Shown here in pieces: positions 1 to 9,511 of a DNA stretch of 64,000 nt. The position numbers were made by a program, and so were the translations under genes. The stretch covers positions 310,001 to 374,000 of the forward strand of contig OW568879.1 in NCBI GenBank assembly GCA_938743325.2. The letters run 5' to 3'. The DNA is from Pycnococcus provasolii. Taxonomy: Eukaryota > Chlorophyta > Pseudoscourfieldiophyceae > Pseudoscourfieldiales > Pycnococcaceae. The notes under the pieces were generated by a model that searched no databases, had not been told where the DNA came from, and saw only the letters and a program-made list of their open reading frames with translations. Positions within the stretch are counted from its first letter, which is position 1. Each line of letters begins with the position of its first letter.

Positions 1-293
1 GTTGCCAACTTCTTTCGCTCGCTCTTGCAAGGCTCGGATTCTCGGAACACCAGCCACTTGGCAAGTGGCAACACGGGTACACTAGACTATCGTAGGCGGC
101 CGGCCGGCTGTTGTGTTCTTGGGCCTTGGGAAGGGAAATTCCGAACAAACAACTTGCACACGACTTGCACACCACCTCGTGTTTTCACTCTTATCTCTCC
201 CATCACTCCCTCCTCATTCTGTCATTTCACTTGCTTGGCCCTTCTTCTGTTCCCTTGCTCACTTGGCAACTCTACAGTAGTTAGCTTGCAAAC
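1..293. other. 5' flank of the subtilisin gene, no gene seen
   Basis: This leader is rich in C/T and CTTG words, with no convincing coding frame of its own. It probably holds the promoter and 5' UTR of the protease gene that begins at 294. No TATA box or telomere-like repeat was seen. Confidence 0.5.
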
Positions 294-3200
294 ATGGCTC
301 CTGGTGGTGGTGGTGGTGGTGGTCTCCATGAGTCCTCCTTCACGCTTTCCCGCTCCATGTCAAAAATCACGCTCGCCAGACTGCCCGAAGAACTCAGAAG
401 CAAACTCGCGCGCTTTGACAAGAACGGGAACGGTGTTCTTGACGTTGACGAAATTCCTATCGCCGACAGGGATGACGCCATCTCCATCAAGGCGTTCCCG
501 CCTGCGTTCCAGAAGTCGTGCAGCGTGTTCGACAAAGACGGGGACGGAACCGTCAACATGAGCGAGCTCGCCGCCGCCGCGGAAATGTACGAAAAGTCAA
601 AGCGAACAACCAGGCGACTTGCGATCCTGTCTACCACGCTCTTCTTCGTGCTCTGCCTCCTCGTCGGCGTCATCGTTGGACTCACAGCCGTTGTCGTGGA
701 GGAGAGCAAGGAAAGCAAGGCGACCTCGAAGAAGGCGAACGGAGGTAGCGAGAGCGCAACCATGCGACTCAAGACGAACCAGTCCGTCGTCATGGCCGCC
801 ACCTGCGCCGACCCGCGCCTCTCCACGCTCGAAGAAGTGCAAAAGGAAACCGTCAAGCTTGCGGAGAAACTGCTCATTGGCATGGTTCCCCTGGAAGAGA
901 AGGAAAACAAGGAGGCTGACGGCACCGTGGGTACGAAAGAGGGCGTCTACTCCTTCTACTTCAACGAGCCTGTGGACAACGCGATGGTGAAGCAGCTATG
1001 CGCCAAGCTCGCGGGAGGCGACAGCCGGTACAGCGGAAAGTGCTTATCAGAAGACACGAGCTCGATTAGCGTGATAGACGTCAAGATCACGCGCGCGGAG
1101 CTTCAGAAGATGCGCGAGGCTCTCAAGGCTGATTCGAAGTGCGCGAAGGACGGCACCCACGGCGCGTGGACGTGCGGCGTCCAGTACGGACTGAAGAAAA
1201 TTGTCGAGAAGGCTGTCATTGCAGCAACCTCGCACACTTACGTCCCTGATCACCATCACGATCCCGTCTTGCACCGCCGCCGCCTGCAGGCGCTCGATTC
1301 GTACATCCTTCTCAAAACTCCCGAAGGGCGGGAGCACGCTCGACGCCGCCTCGCCGAGATGGAAGCTGAGAGCCGTGCAGCGAGGAGCTTGCTGCAGTAC
1401 AACGCCGACGGCTTGGACATGCTGAAGAACGTGGAACTCGACCCGTGCTACAACAGCCAGACGAAGGGCACCGACTTCAAGGGCACCGTGAGCAAGACAT
1501 ATGAAGCTGAGACCTGCATGGAGTGGGAGGACACGGCGGGGTATTCGTTCACAGAGAATGGAAAGGAATTCACGTTCAGCGCCTTCAAAGATCAGGTTTC
1601 TAAGAACCATTGCCGGAACCCCACCGTGGATGGCGAAACCTTGTTTAGCAAACCGTGGTGCTTCTATAAAGAGAGTACTGGGTCAGTATCCCTTGCCACG
1701 TGCGAGGTGGAGAAGTGCGGGCAAAACTTAGAAAAAGCTTACTCCGGCCGCCAAGGGCCCGGCGTTTATGCTGACAAACCGGACTGGAACTGGGGAAATG
1801 ACCTGATTGACGACCGCAATCAGGCGTTCTCAGTGACGAATACGAACAAGTTTCGAAACATACTCTGTGGCAAAGGCGTCACAATCATGGTGTTCGACAC
1901 TGGCGTGCGCGGGACTCACGATGAGTTCAAGGACGAAAACGGAAACAGCCGCGTTGTGTATTCTAAGGATTACCGAGGATGTGAAACAACAGCTGATGCG
2001 GATCAGAACGGACACGGAACTCACTGCGCGGGCACAGCAGCTGGCAAGAATTGGGGTGTCGCACCCTGCGCCAAAATCGCCAACTTCAAGGTTCTTACTG
2101 CTAAAGACGAAAAATGCACTGAAGACAACTGGAATCAGGCAATCGATGATGCCATCGATTATTACAACAAAGAATTGAAGCCAAAAGGCGAGCGTGCAGT
2201 TGCTAGCATGTCCCTTGGCACGGACGAGAGGTGTTTTTACGCTGATTCTACGACGCAGAAATTAGTCAAGGCTGGGATTCCAGTTGCGGTTGCTGCCGGC
2301 AATGAAGATAGGGACGCCTGCGGTTCTAGCCCAGCTGCGGCGACCATGAAAGCTGATTCGACGGAGGAGGCGGGAGATATCAGCGTTATGACTGTTGCAT
2401 CTACGCAATTCGACATGTCGAAGAGCCTCTTCAGCAATTGGGGCTCGTGCGTCAGCATCTATGCTCCAGGAAGTGCGATCAAGAGTTCTTACTACCAGTC
2501 GGATGACACATACGAGACCATCTCTGGAACTTCTATGGCAACCCCGTTCGTCGCCGGTGTGATGGCACTTGTTCTTGAAGCGAATAATAAACTAACGCCG
2601 GCTCAGGTTGGGAGATGGATCAAAGAAGCAGCGGTGAAGGGTAAGGTGCATGCGTTCACGAAGCCTGGATATGATCAAGATGTGGAAAATGAGAAACAGA
2701 ATATCAAGGATACCGCGAATAAAATGCTGTACGTGGCTGCTGAGGCTTGGAAAGCACAGGGTACTAAAGGACTAACTAATGCCGTGCCAGTGAACAATGT
2801 CCCGGCAACAACGACGATGCCGCCGCCGACAACGACGACGATGCCCCCGACGACGACGACGACGATGCCACCGTCAACAACAACGACGATGCCACCGTCA
2901 ACAACAACGACGACAACAACAACGACAACAACAACGACGACAACGACGACGACAACGACGACGATGCCACCGACGACGACGATGCCTGTCTACGACCCGA
3001 ATAATCTCCCAACCTGCGACGCAAAGACTGGCTATATTACTCCCTACGAAGCCGTTAGCCAAGCGTGTCCAGCTGTGTCTGCCTTAAACCCAATCTGCGG
3101 CAAAGCCACTGCCACGGCGTATCTCATAAGCGGTACTTCCGTCGAGGTTCAAAGGCCATACCTTCACACGTATTCGATGTGCATGCCCTACTTTGACAGC

Positions 3201-4334
3201 TTGGGACGTCCTATGTGCCAATGTGCGTCAAATTACGTTTACTACACAACAGACGATGCCAATGGACATGTCGTCTACATTCATGACAAGGTGGAGAAAT
3301 GCAAAGGTTCTTACACGATCAAGCCAAGCTGCGGCAAGCCTTTCGCGGTTGTGAAGGAACTTACCGACTTCGTCGGGAAGATGTACACATACGTGCCGTC
3401 TTCTGATGGAGAATCGTACTCTGTGAAGAAAACTCAACTGCGTGGCACGGGCGTTCCAGCGTCGTATGAACTTCCATATCCTTCGTACAGCACCTGGAGC
3501 ACTGCTCTCTCAATAGACAATCTTGGATTCATAGACAGTTCTCTTTCTGAACCATTCGTTATGTATGGCATGTCCCACAACGCCATACGCATTTTCAGCA
3601 CGGGTTACATTGCATTTGATGGCAACGAGGCTGGATATCCTATTACTAGTTATGAAGGAGATTTCTACAAGCTCTACAATCACTTCCGCCCCCGGTATGG
3701 AAAAGATGGCTTCGCCGCACTTTTCTCTGTGCTGCTCCAACACACTGGCACTACGTACTTAGGCATTACTGAGAAAGCGAATGGAGGCAAGGTGGCTGTC
3801 ATCACATTCGAGAATATGAAGATCTGGAGCGCTGAAGCGCCTGCGGCTGACGTTGATCCGGCACCAGAGAACACATTCCAAATGATTTTGCATTTGGGTA
3901 CGGGGAATGGCGGCGGCACAGTGCAGGTCGCCTACCAGAGCCTTTCACCCGTTGCCAAGGACAACGCGGTTGTTGGAATTCGCCATGCGCCGGTCGGGTC
4001 ACCTGCATGTCAAGCCACGGACGCGGACTGCCAAGCACTCGAGGCAGCGTGGAACGCTCAGGAAAATCAAGGAACTCTTCTGCAGTATCCATACAAAAAT
4101 GCCGGTACTTTGTCCAAGTTGTCAAGTATTCACCCTGCGAAGTACTTCAAGGACCCGTCGCCATCAATGAACGCAATGTCTCTGTCGGACAAAGGAAACC
4201 GCGAGAAAGGGTCTTCTTGTGGGGACTCTGAAGATTGCATGCCGCACTTGATGTGCTCGCCTTTTGGCAAGTGTGAAGACCCGGGAGTTCCGGATGAGGA
4301 GGAAGAGAAAATGGCGGCGATTACCAGGTTGTGA
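294..4334 (+). CDS. Membrane-anchored subtilisin-like protease with EF hands and a kringle domain
   Basis: A 1346-residue serine endopeptidase of family S8. Order of parts: two EF-hand loops (residues 42-53 DKNGNGVLDVDE and 80-91), one membrane helix (about 109-135), a prodomain-like stretch (about 190-340), a six-cysteine kringle (385-475, with CMEW, CRNP and PWCFY), then the S8 domain with Asp535 (DTG), His574 (GHGTHC), oxyanion Asn670 and Ser747 (GTSMATP). A Thr-Pro linker (about 839-898) leads to a C-terminal region with a beta-sandwich look (resembling NIDO-type modules, unproven) and a small Cys cluster near the end. All catalytic residues are present, so activity is expected. Inferred topology is type II: EF hands in the cytosol, protease outside or in the lumen, which would allow calcium inside the cell to influence an external protease. 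The start at 294 is the first ATG of the frame. The protease call is very sure; the kringle call rests on cysteine spacing and motifs. Confidence 0.95.
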   Translation: MAPGGGGGGGLHESSFTLSRSMSKITLARLPEELRSKLARFDKNGNGVLDVDEIPIADRDDAISIKAFPPAFQKSCSVFDKDGDGTVNMSELAAAAEMYEKSKRTTRRLAILSTTLFFVLCLLVGVIVGLTAVVVEESKESKATSKKANGGSESATMRLKTNQSVVMAATCADPRLSTLEEVQKETVKLAEKLLIGMVPLEEKENKEADGTVGTKEGVYSFYFNEPVDNAMVKQLCAKLAGGDSRYSGKCLSEDTSSISVIDVKITRAELQKMREALKADSKCAKDGTHGAWTCGVQYGLKKIVEKAVIAATSHTYVPDHHHDPVLHRRRLQALDSYILLKTPEGREHARRRLAEMEAESRAARSLLQYNADGLDMLKNVELDPCYNSQTKGTDFKGTVSKTYEAETCMEWEDTAGYSFTENGKEFTFSAFKDQVSKNHCRNPTVDGETLFSKPWCFYKESTGSVSLATCEVEKCGQNLEKAYSGRQGPGVYADKPDWNWGNDLIDDRNQAFSVTNTNKFRNILCGKGVTIMVFDTGVRGTHDEFKDENGNSRVVYSKDYRGCETTADADQNGHGTHCAGTAAGKNWGVAPCAKIANFKVLTAKDEKCTEDNWNQAIDDAIDYYNKELKPKGERAVASMSLGTDERCFYADSTTQKLVKAGIPVAVAAGNEDRDACGSSPAAATMKADSTEEAGDISVMTVASTQFDMSKSLFSNWGSCVSIYAPGSAIKSSYYQSDDTYETISGTSMATPFVAGVMALVLEANNKLTPAQVGRWIKEAAVKGKVHAFTKPGYDQDVENEKQNIKDTANKMLYVAAEAWKAQGTKGLTNAVPVNNVPATTTMPPPTTTTMPPTTTTTMPPSTTTTMPPSTTTTTTTTTTTTTTTTTTTTTMPPTTTMPVYDPNNLPTCDAKTGYITPYEAVSQACPAVSALNPICGKATATAYLISGTSVEVQRPYLHTYSMCMPYFDSLGRPMCQCASNYVYYTTDDANGHVVYIHDKVEKCKGSYTIKPSCGKPFAVVKELTDFVGKMYTYVPSSDGESYSVKKTQLRGTGVPASYELPYPSYSTWSTALSIDNLGFIDSSLSEPFVMYGMSHNAIRIFSTGYIAFDGNEAGYPITSYEGDFYKLYNHFRPRYGKDGFAALFSVLLQHTGTTYLGITEKANGGKVAVITFENMKIWSAEAPAADVDPAPENTFQMILHLGTGNGGGTVQVAYQSLSPVAKDNAVVGIRHAPVGSPACQATDADCQALEAAWNAQENQGTLLQYPYKNAGTLSKLSSIHPAKYFKDPSPSMNAMSLSDKGNREKGSSCGDSEDCMPHLMCSPFGKCEDPGVPDEEEEKMAAITRL
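2809..2988 (+). repeat. ACA/ACG trinucleotide tract coding for a Thr-Pro linker
   Basis: Imperfect ACG/ACA repeats with interspersed ATGCC(A/G)CC units encode Thr runs broken by Met-Pro-Pro. It separates the S8 domain from the C-terminal module and resembles an O-glycosylated mucin-like stalk. Codon choice is mixed, so the Thr run seems kept at the protein level and is not only a DNA microsatellite. Confidence 0.8.
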
Positions 4335-4484
4335 GTGTTGACGTCTTAACGTCTTTCACTTCTCCGGGTTCAAGTATTTGGGCGGGAAACATTTTGACAT
4401 TTCAAAGATTCAGTAAATGAACGGGGGCATACAAGAGGTGGTTATGTGTTTCCCGTTACTTCCCAAATCCCAAAAAGTACAAAA

Positions 4485-7394
4485 TCAGTCGAGGTCGTTG
4501 ACTGTTGATCGACGCAAGCCCTCGCCACTAGGGAGCAACGACATCTCGCCGTCAGTGCAAAGGCGCGTCACTTGCGCCTGAAGCTGCGCCACTTGCGCCT
4601 GAAGTGCATTGCGCTCCTCACGCACAAGTTTCATCTGCCGGCGAAATGCAGCCATCTGCTGCCTGGTCATGTACTCGGAGCGTAGGCTTGCGAGGTATCC
4701 AGAAGCGAACGAGGGCGCATCGTTCAACAAGGAGGCGACGCCTGATTCGTTGAATTCATCAACATCGCACAACACATCACAGACTATGTCTGTGACCGTG
4801 TCCATGTCGCGTGGCGCATCTTGGTGGAAGATGGCATCCATGGAATACTCGTCTGGTGCTAGATAGCGATCGACTATTGCTTCACGAGCCATCGTCCGAA
4901 CTTTGCATTTCGATACACCCCGAGTCTTCGCCCAGAGCACGTCGAGTGGTTTCATCCCATTTGTTGGAATGCCAAAATTTGTTGTGCTCAACGGAGTCTC
5001 AAGACGGAGTACACCGGTCGTAGGTGCGCACAAAGAGCTTTCATCTGCATAGTTGGAGAGCGCCAGCACGAGTTGTGTAGCTGCCTTGGTCTGTTCCTTG
5101 AGATCGTGTGCCGAATCCGTGCGACGCTGAGAGACCAGGCGGCCCTTTGCGCTGAAGAGGAAAGATGTAGAGATGCGGAGTGCGAGGTGACCACCTGCTG
5201 CAGCGTCGAGCTTCTCGGCTACGATGCGATACAACGACTGCTGATAGTTGATGCTCAGCATAATCGTCAGAAGCTTCATCACCATGCATCGCAACTTCAT
5301 CGACGATGTTGGCGAGGCGAGGCAAGAAAGAAGCTGGGGCGCAAAGGATGCGAGGTGTACATGAATCCAGGTGGAACTGTGTCGAACCACGACCATGAGA
5401 ATCCCGCAGGCCTTGATCCTCTCTTCCGTCGTGAATCGTTCGTCCAAGCCTTTCAAAAGTTCGATGAGAACGAAATGGTTCAGACGATCCCATCCAGTCT
5501 TGATGAGCTGATGAATTAGTCGACTCTGTGCACATTCAAAGCTCTCGGCTTCGTCGTAGACATCAAACACTTCCTCTTCGTCCCACAGCCAGCCATTCTG
5601 CACGACGTCGCCAAGCGATCGCCACCAAGATGCATGAGTACGAGGCAACATCGAAACCACGAATCGTGCAATCTGCCTCATCAAATGATCGTCATCACAC
5701 TGCTCGCGAAGCGATGTCATGAGCAATCGGTAAGCCACCTCACGGACGTGGTTGGGCTGAAAGATGCCGACGGTCCACGCAAATGCACCGCTGATTCCCT
5801 GATCGAGAACGAGAGGTTCGCTGAAGATGCTCACAAGCTCACGTGAAATGCAGTCACCGTCGTCGTCGTCGTCGTCGTTCTTTTCCTCGTCCTCCTCCTC
5901 CTCGACCTCCTCCTCCTTGAGGAATGCGAGCACGGCCTGATGGTATCGAACACGCGAAGCGACGTACCGAAATGCCGACTCCACGAAGTACGCAAAGCGG
6001 TAACTAAGGGCTGGACGATCTTCCCCTAAGCTTTTTACCTTCTCCGCAGCGCGTTCAAGCATCCACTCAAAGTCTGACACCAACTCAGAGAGCCAGTCGG
6101 GCTCCTCTGCGTGCTTGATAAGTTCTATCTTCACGTTGGCAGCCGACAAGGTCTTGTCACCCACAGAAATCTGAAACGCATCCTTCTTTCTGTTTGCGTA
6201 CGCGAGAAAGCTTTCGTTGCCAAGCGGCAAAATCCGTTCAGCACAAGGTTGTGATGCGACAAGGTGCCATAAGGCGAAGCCCTTGGAGCACAACACCTGT
6301 GGATTGTCTGATGTAGACTGTCCTTCCAGGAAGTCAAGGCTGTGATGAGCACAGACGCGGCATATCTGAGGGAAGTGACCTCCCTCAGTATCAAAGTCGA
6401 AGATGGACCCGAAGCGATTCGCCAATGCGTGGTTTGGCAGTGACGATGATGACGAGAATTCCAAGAATGCTTTGAAGATGTCACGCATGAGATGGCGACG
6501 GAGCGCACCTCGTCGTGCCATACTGATGATCGCCAGATGCCATTGAGAGAGCCAAAGCGATTGCTGTTGCTCTTTCTGTATGGTCGAAAGGTGGAGTTGG
6601 ATCACCGCGTCAGGTGTGATTTTCTGCTTTTCTTCACCGCGCCATGTCCTTGCTCGGAATTCGGGAAGGTGCGTGAAATTGACGTCTTTCAGAAATTTGC
6701 GCAGGTTCCCACCCTTCGTCTCGAGCGGCGCGTCGTCCGCGGATGCATCATCCTCTTTCGCTGGCGGCGGCGACCAGTAGTGTGCGACTGCCTCTGGTTT
6801 TCGCAAGTCCTCGTTTGTCGCGCGCAGAAATGGCGTCACGTACAGCATGTCTTCGTTGTCATAAACGACCTCGCGCCATTGTTTGCAAACACACGCACAC
6901 CTGGCTGTTGTTGACGGCGAAGCGGCGGTTTCGAGAATATATGTGAGTAGCGTCGTGGGAATATTCTCCCACTGCGGATGAGAGGGACTCAGAGGAAAGA
7001 AATGTGTAAACGCTGGACGAGGAGAGGGATGAGCTCGTACGTGCTGGTGAATCGTGTGTCCGTCGTCCATCATCACCACTGGAGTATCAAGGTCGAGTTT
7101 TCGAGTTATTCCATCACGACGTGACGGCAAGGATCCGTAGAAGTAGCAGATCCTAATGAGATCCTCGGTGACTTGAATGCCAGCTGCGACGAGCACATCT
7201 TTGACCGTGTCGCCATTCCTCACGCGACCAACACGAGTCTTACCTTCCGAGGTCTTCACAAAGATCTGTATATCCTTCGCTTCTGCGTCTGTGGCTGCGT
7301 CTGTGGCTGCGGCTGTGGCTGTGGCTGTGGCTGCCCCTGGATGGAACGCGAGACGCTCCGGCTGAGGAAATGCGCGTCGAAGTGCGTCGTCCAT
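4485..7394 (-). CDS. Ubiquitin-like / F-box protein with helical-repeat body
   Basis: A predicted protein of 969 residues. After a low-complexity Ala-Thr stretch comes a ubiquitin-like fold (about 42-120, IQIFVKTSEGKTRVGRVRNGD), then an F-box (about 142-178: WENIPTTLLTYIL followed by CACVCKQWREVVY). The long remainder is helical, possibly ARM/HEAT-like, with an acidic EEEVEEEEDEE insert and a C-terminal coiled coil (MKLVREERNALQAQVAQLQ). F-box proteins recruit substrates to SCF ubiquitin ligases, so a role as an SCF substrate receptor or adaptor is inferred. A Ubl and an F-box in one chain is an uncommon pairing. The frame opens at a TTG at 7415; the first ATG is at 7394. It converges with the protease gene, about 150 bp between stops. 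Substrate is unknown. Confidence 0.85.
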   Translation of the reverse strand: MDDALRRAFPQPERLAFHPGAATATATAAATDAATDAEAKDIQIFVKTSEGKTRVGRVRNGDTVKDVLVAAGIQVTEDLIRICYFYGSLPSRRDGITRKLDLDTPVVMMDDGHTIHQHVRAHPSPRPAFTHFFPLSPSHPQWENIPTTLLTYILETAASPSTTARCACVCKQWREVVYDNEDMLYVTPFLRATNEDLRKPEAVAHYWSPPPAKEDDASADDAPLETKGGNLRKFLKDVNFTHLPEFRARTWRGEEKQKITPDAVIQLHLSTIQKEQQQSLWLSQWHLAIISMARRGALRRHLMRDIFKAFLEFSSSSSLPNHALANRFGSIFDFDTEGGHFPQICRVCAHHSLDFLEGQSTSDNPQVLCSKGFALWHLVASQPCAERILPLGNESFLAYANRKKDAFQISVGDKTLSAANVKIELIKHAEEPDWLSELVSDFEWMLERAAEKVKSLGEDRPALSYRFAYFVESAFRYVASRVRYHQAVLAFLKEEEVEEEEDEEKNDDDDDDGDCISRELVSIFSEPLVLDQGISGAFAWTVGIFQPNHVREVAYRLLMTSLREQCDDDHLMRQIARFVVSMLPRTHASWWRSLGDVVQNGWLWDEEEVFDVYDEAESFECAQSRLIHQLIKTGWDRLNHFVLIELLKGLDERFTTEERIKACGILMVVVRHSSTWIHVHLASFAPQLLSCLASPTSSMKLRCMVMKLLTIMLSINYQQSLYRIVAEKLDAAAGGHLALRISTSFLFSAKGRLVSQRRTDSAHDLKEQTKAATQLVLALSNYADESSLCAPTTGVLRLETPLSTTNFGIPTNGMKPLDVLWAKTRGVSKCKVRTMAREAIVDRYLAPDEYSMDAIFHQDAPRDMDTVTDIVCDVLCDVDEFNESGVASLLNDAPSFASGYLASLRSEYMTRQQMAAFRRQMKLVREERNALQAQVAQLQAQVTRLCTDGEMSLLPSGEGLRRSTVNDLD

Positions 7395-9511
7395 GATGAG
7401 AACGTCACGATTCAAAATGTGAAAAAAAACGCACGAGTGAAATGGAGAGGCATTTTCGTCGAGAAAAGATTTCGGGGAAAAAAAATCGTATCTGATAGTG
7501 TGCCCTTAACGAAGGTTATTTATGGACGGACGCTGTACGCACATACATGTGCGCGCACACTGTATATACTGTATCCACGTTCCGTACTTCATACGTACGT
7601 GGCAAGTCAAACTGAGCTGAAGACGCGATACGACGTTAAAAGCTTATTCACAAATAAAACAAAACGTCTTGCAAGTCCAGCTATAAAGTCAAGCCCTTTA
7701 TGCGGGATGGGATAATGTGGAGTGGAAGGACGCTGGTGAGCGACACGCAAGGCATGGCACAGCATTGCACGGCGTGTGGCAGATTGAGACGAAATGGGGG
7801 AGACGAACCGTTTCCCTCGTCGGAACTCGGAGGGACTGATGGAGGGAGAACAACAACGTCAAACCAAACGTCTTCAGGAACGTCGTGCGGGACGGGACAC
7901 CACCTCGTAAGGACTACTAAATTTTACTGTAGGGTGGTATGAACTACATAGAGTACCTTAGGAAGCGAGTGCGTGGTTTCCGTGCGTGCATTTCAGTGGT
8001 AGACTATTGATGTTGACAGTCGCTTGCTGTTTCACAGTTCACACACACAAGCAACACGCACACACACACGCACAATCAACACGAACACGTCAGAAGAAGC
8101 TTGCAAAAAAAAAAAAAAAAAAAACGGAATGGAAACTTGGCCAGAAGCGGAAGAAAATAAAGTTTGCCGTAAGTAGAATGGGGAAATGCGCGCGCAAATG
8201 AATTAAGATGCCTCCTTCCTACCCATAGCTATCGTAGTTGGTAGAATTTGTACCACATGCAAGATGCGTGTTTGTAAAGGACTTTTAAGGGAGATATTGC
8301 TTGCGCGTTGCGCTCGTCCTCCCCACCAGAAAATTACCTACTGTATGTACCTAGAAAAAGGAGGGAAGGAGCCATGGACCTGAGCCATGGCGCGAACCTA
8401 CATACCTTTTTTTAATACACTCCGTCCGACCGTCCATGGAGGCATGATTCATGGAGACGCGTAAAGTTTACAAACCATCCTCTTTGACCAAGCTAGCTAG
8501 TGGTACGTACTACTTTACCACCTATGTACTTTACCGCCTACTTTACCGCGTACTTTTTTCACGCTTTTCACAAATCCGCACGGCGGAGTGCTGTTGATAT
8601 TCAACCGATGGCTCACAGAGCTTCTGAGCGAAAAGCGCGCGCTCCCTCCGCCGAATAGAAGGTTCCACGCGTTGTCGTTTTCGCCGTGGCAAGGCTCTCT
8701 TTGGGCCAAGGCAGGCTGGCAAGGCGCGCCCCCCACGCCTAGGAACCTACCGTCCACGTAGACGTCCTCCTCCTCTTCCAGGCCAGCCACCAGCCTATAG
8801 CGTGTTCCGACTTGACGCGGCAAAACTTCCGTTTTTTCCCATCCCAGCCCATCCTCTCGTTCCCAGTCTCACTTTTCATCCTCACTCTCACTCTCAGCAC
8901 TTGCCTCAGCATTTTAGACTCTACGCTTTCTTTCTTTCTTCGTGTGTCAGTGTGTGTGTGTGTACTGCATACATAGACTACCTTGGCATTTATCACCAAC
9001 CCTCATTTTGCTCGCTGGCCTGCTTGCTCCATAGCAACGAACACGTGTCACAAGTCTGTGAATTCCAATCCGTGTGGCACTTGAACTTGCATTGTACATT
9101 GAACTTTCATAGTACATTGCGGGGAACTTGCATTATTCTTGCACACTGTATCTGCGTGTGAATTTGCCTAGCTAAAGTACCCTAAACGGGGCCTAAAGGC
9201 ATTCACAGGACACAGGGAGGCTCCCTGGATTCCGTATCAGACTGATATCAGAGAACTTGGCAAAAACCACCAAAAACTAAAAAACTTTTGAGTTTTTTTT
9301 TTCCCGCGAAAAACCAAATCCGGAAAAAAAAAAAAAAAAAAGGGATTCTCAAAAGGTATTCTCAAGTTCAGTTCCAACCGACACGTCAGCCTTTTTTGCC
9401 TCCTCCCCGAAAACGCGTTTTTCCCCGGGACGTGTCGAATAATCCGCGCGTCTTCCGAACCGAACCGCCTGCTCCGCCATTCCCACTTTCCCTGCCTACT
9501 CGAGTACTCCG
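7395..9511. other. Intergenic stretch of about 2.1 kb with simple repeats, no gene recognised
   Basis: This spacer lies between the divergent F-box and Rieske genes and should carry both promoters. It holds an A20 run (8105-8124), an A18 run (9324-9341), CA-rich words near 8040-8090, and short TACGTAC/GTAC motifs. Frames of 60-180 codons occur on both strands but show low-complexity translations, no recognisable domain and no codon bias, so none is called. No tRNA-like B box was seen by eye. Confidence 0.5.

Noticed and set aside
281-925. Long antisense frames inside strong genes (for example 281-925, 10055-10876, 15390-16088, 32597-33556)
   Set aside because: These are shadows of GC-biased coding sequence; their products are Arg/Ser/Ala-rich without motifs, while the sense strand has clear domains.
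7395-9511. Search for tRNA genes in long spacers
   Set aside because: No A-box plus GGTTCRANNCC B-box pair was found by eye here or in the other large spacers; a covariance-model scan would be decisive.
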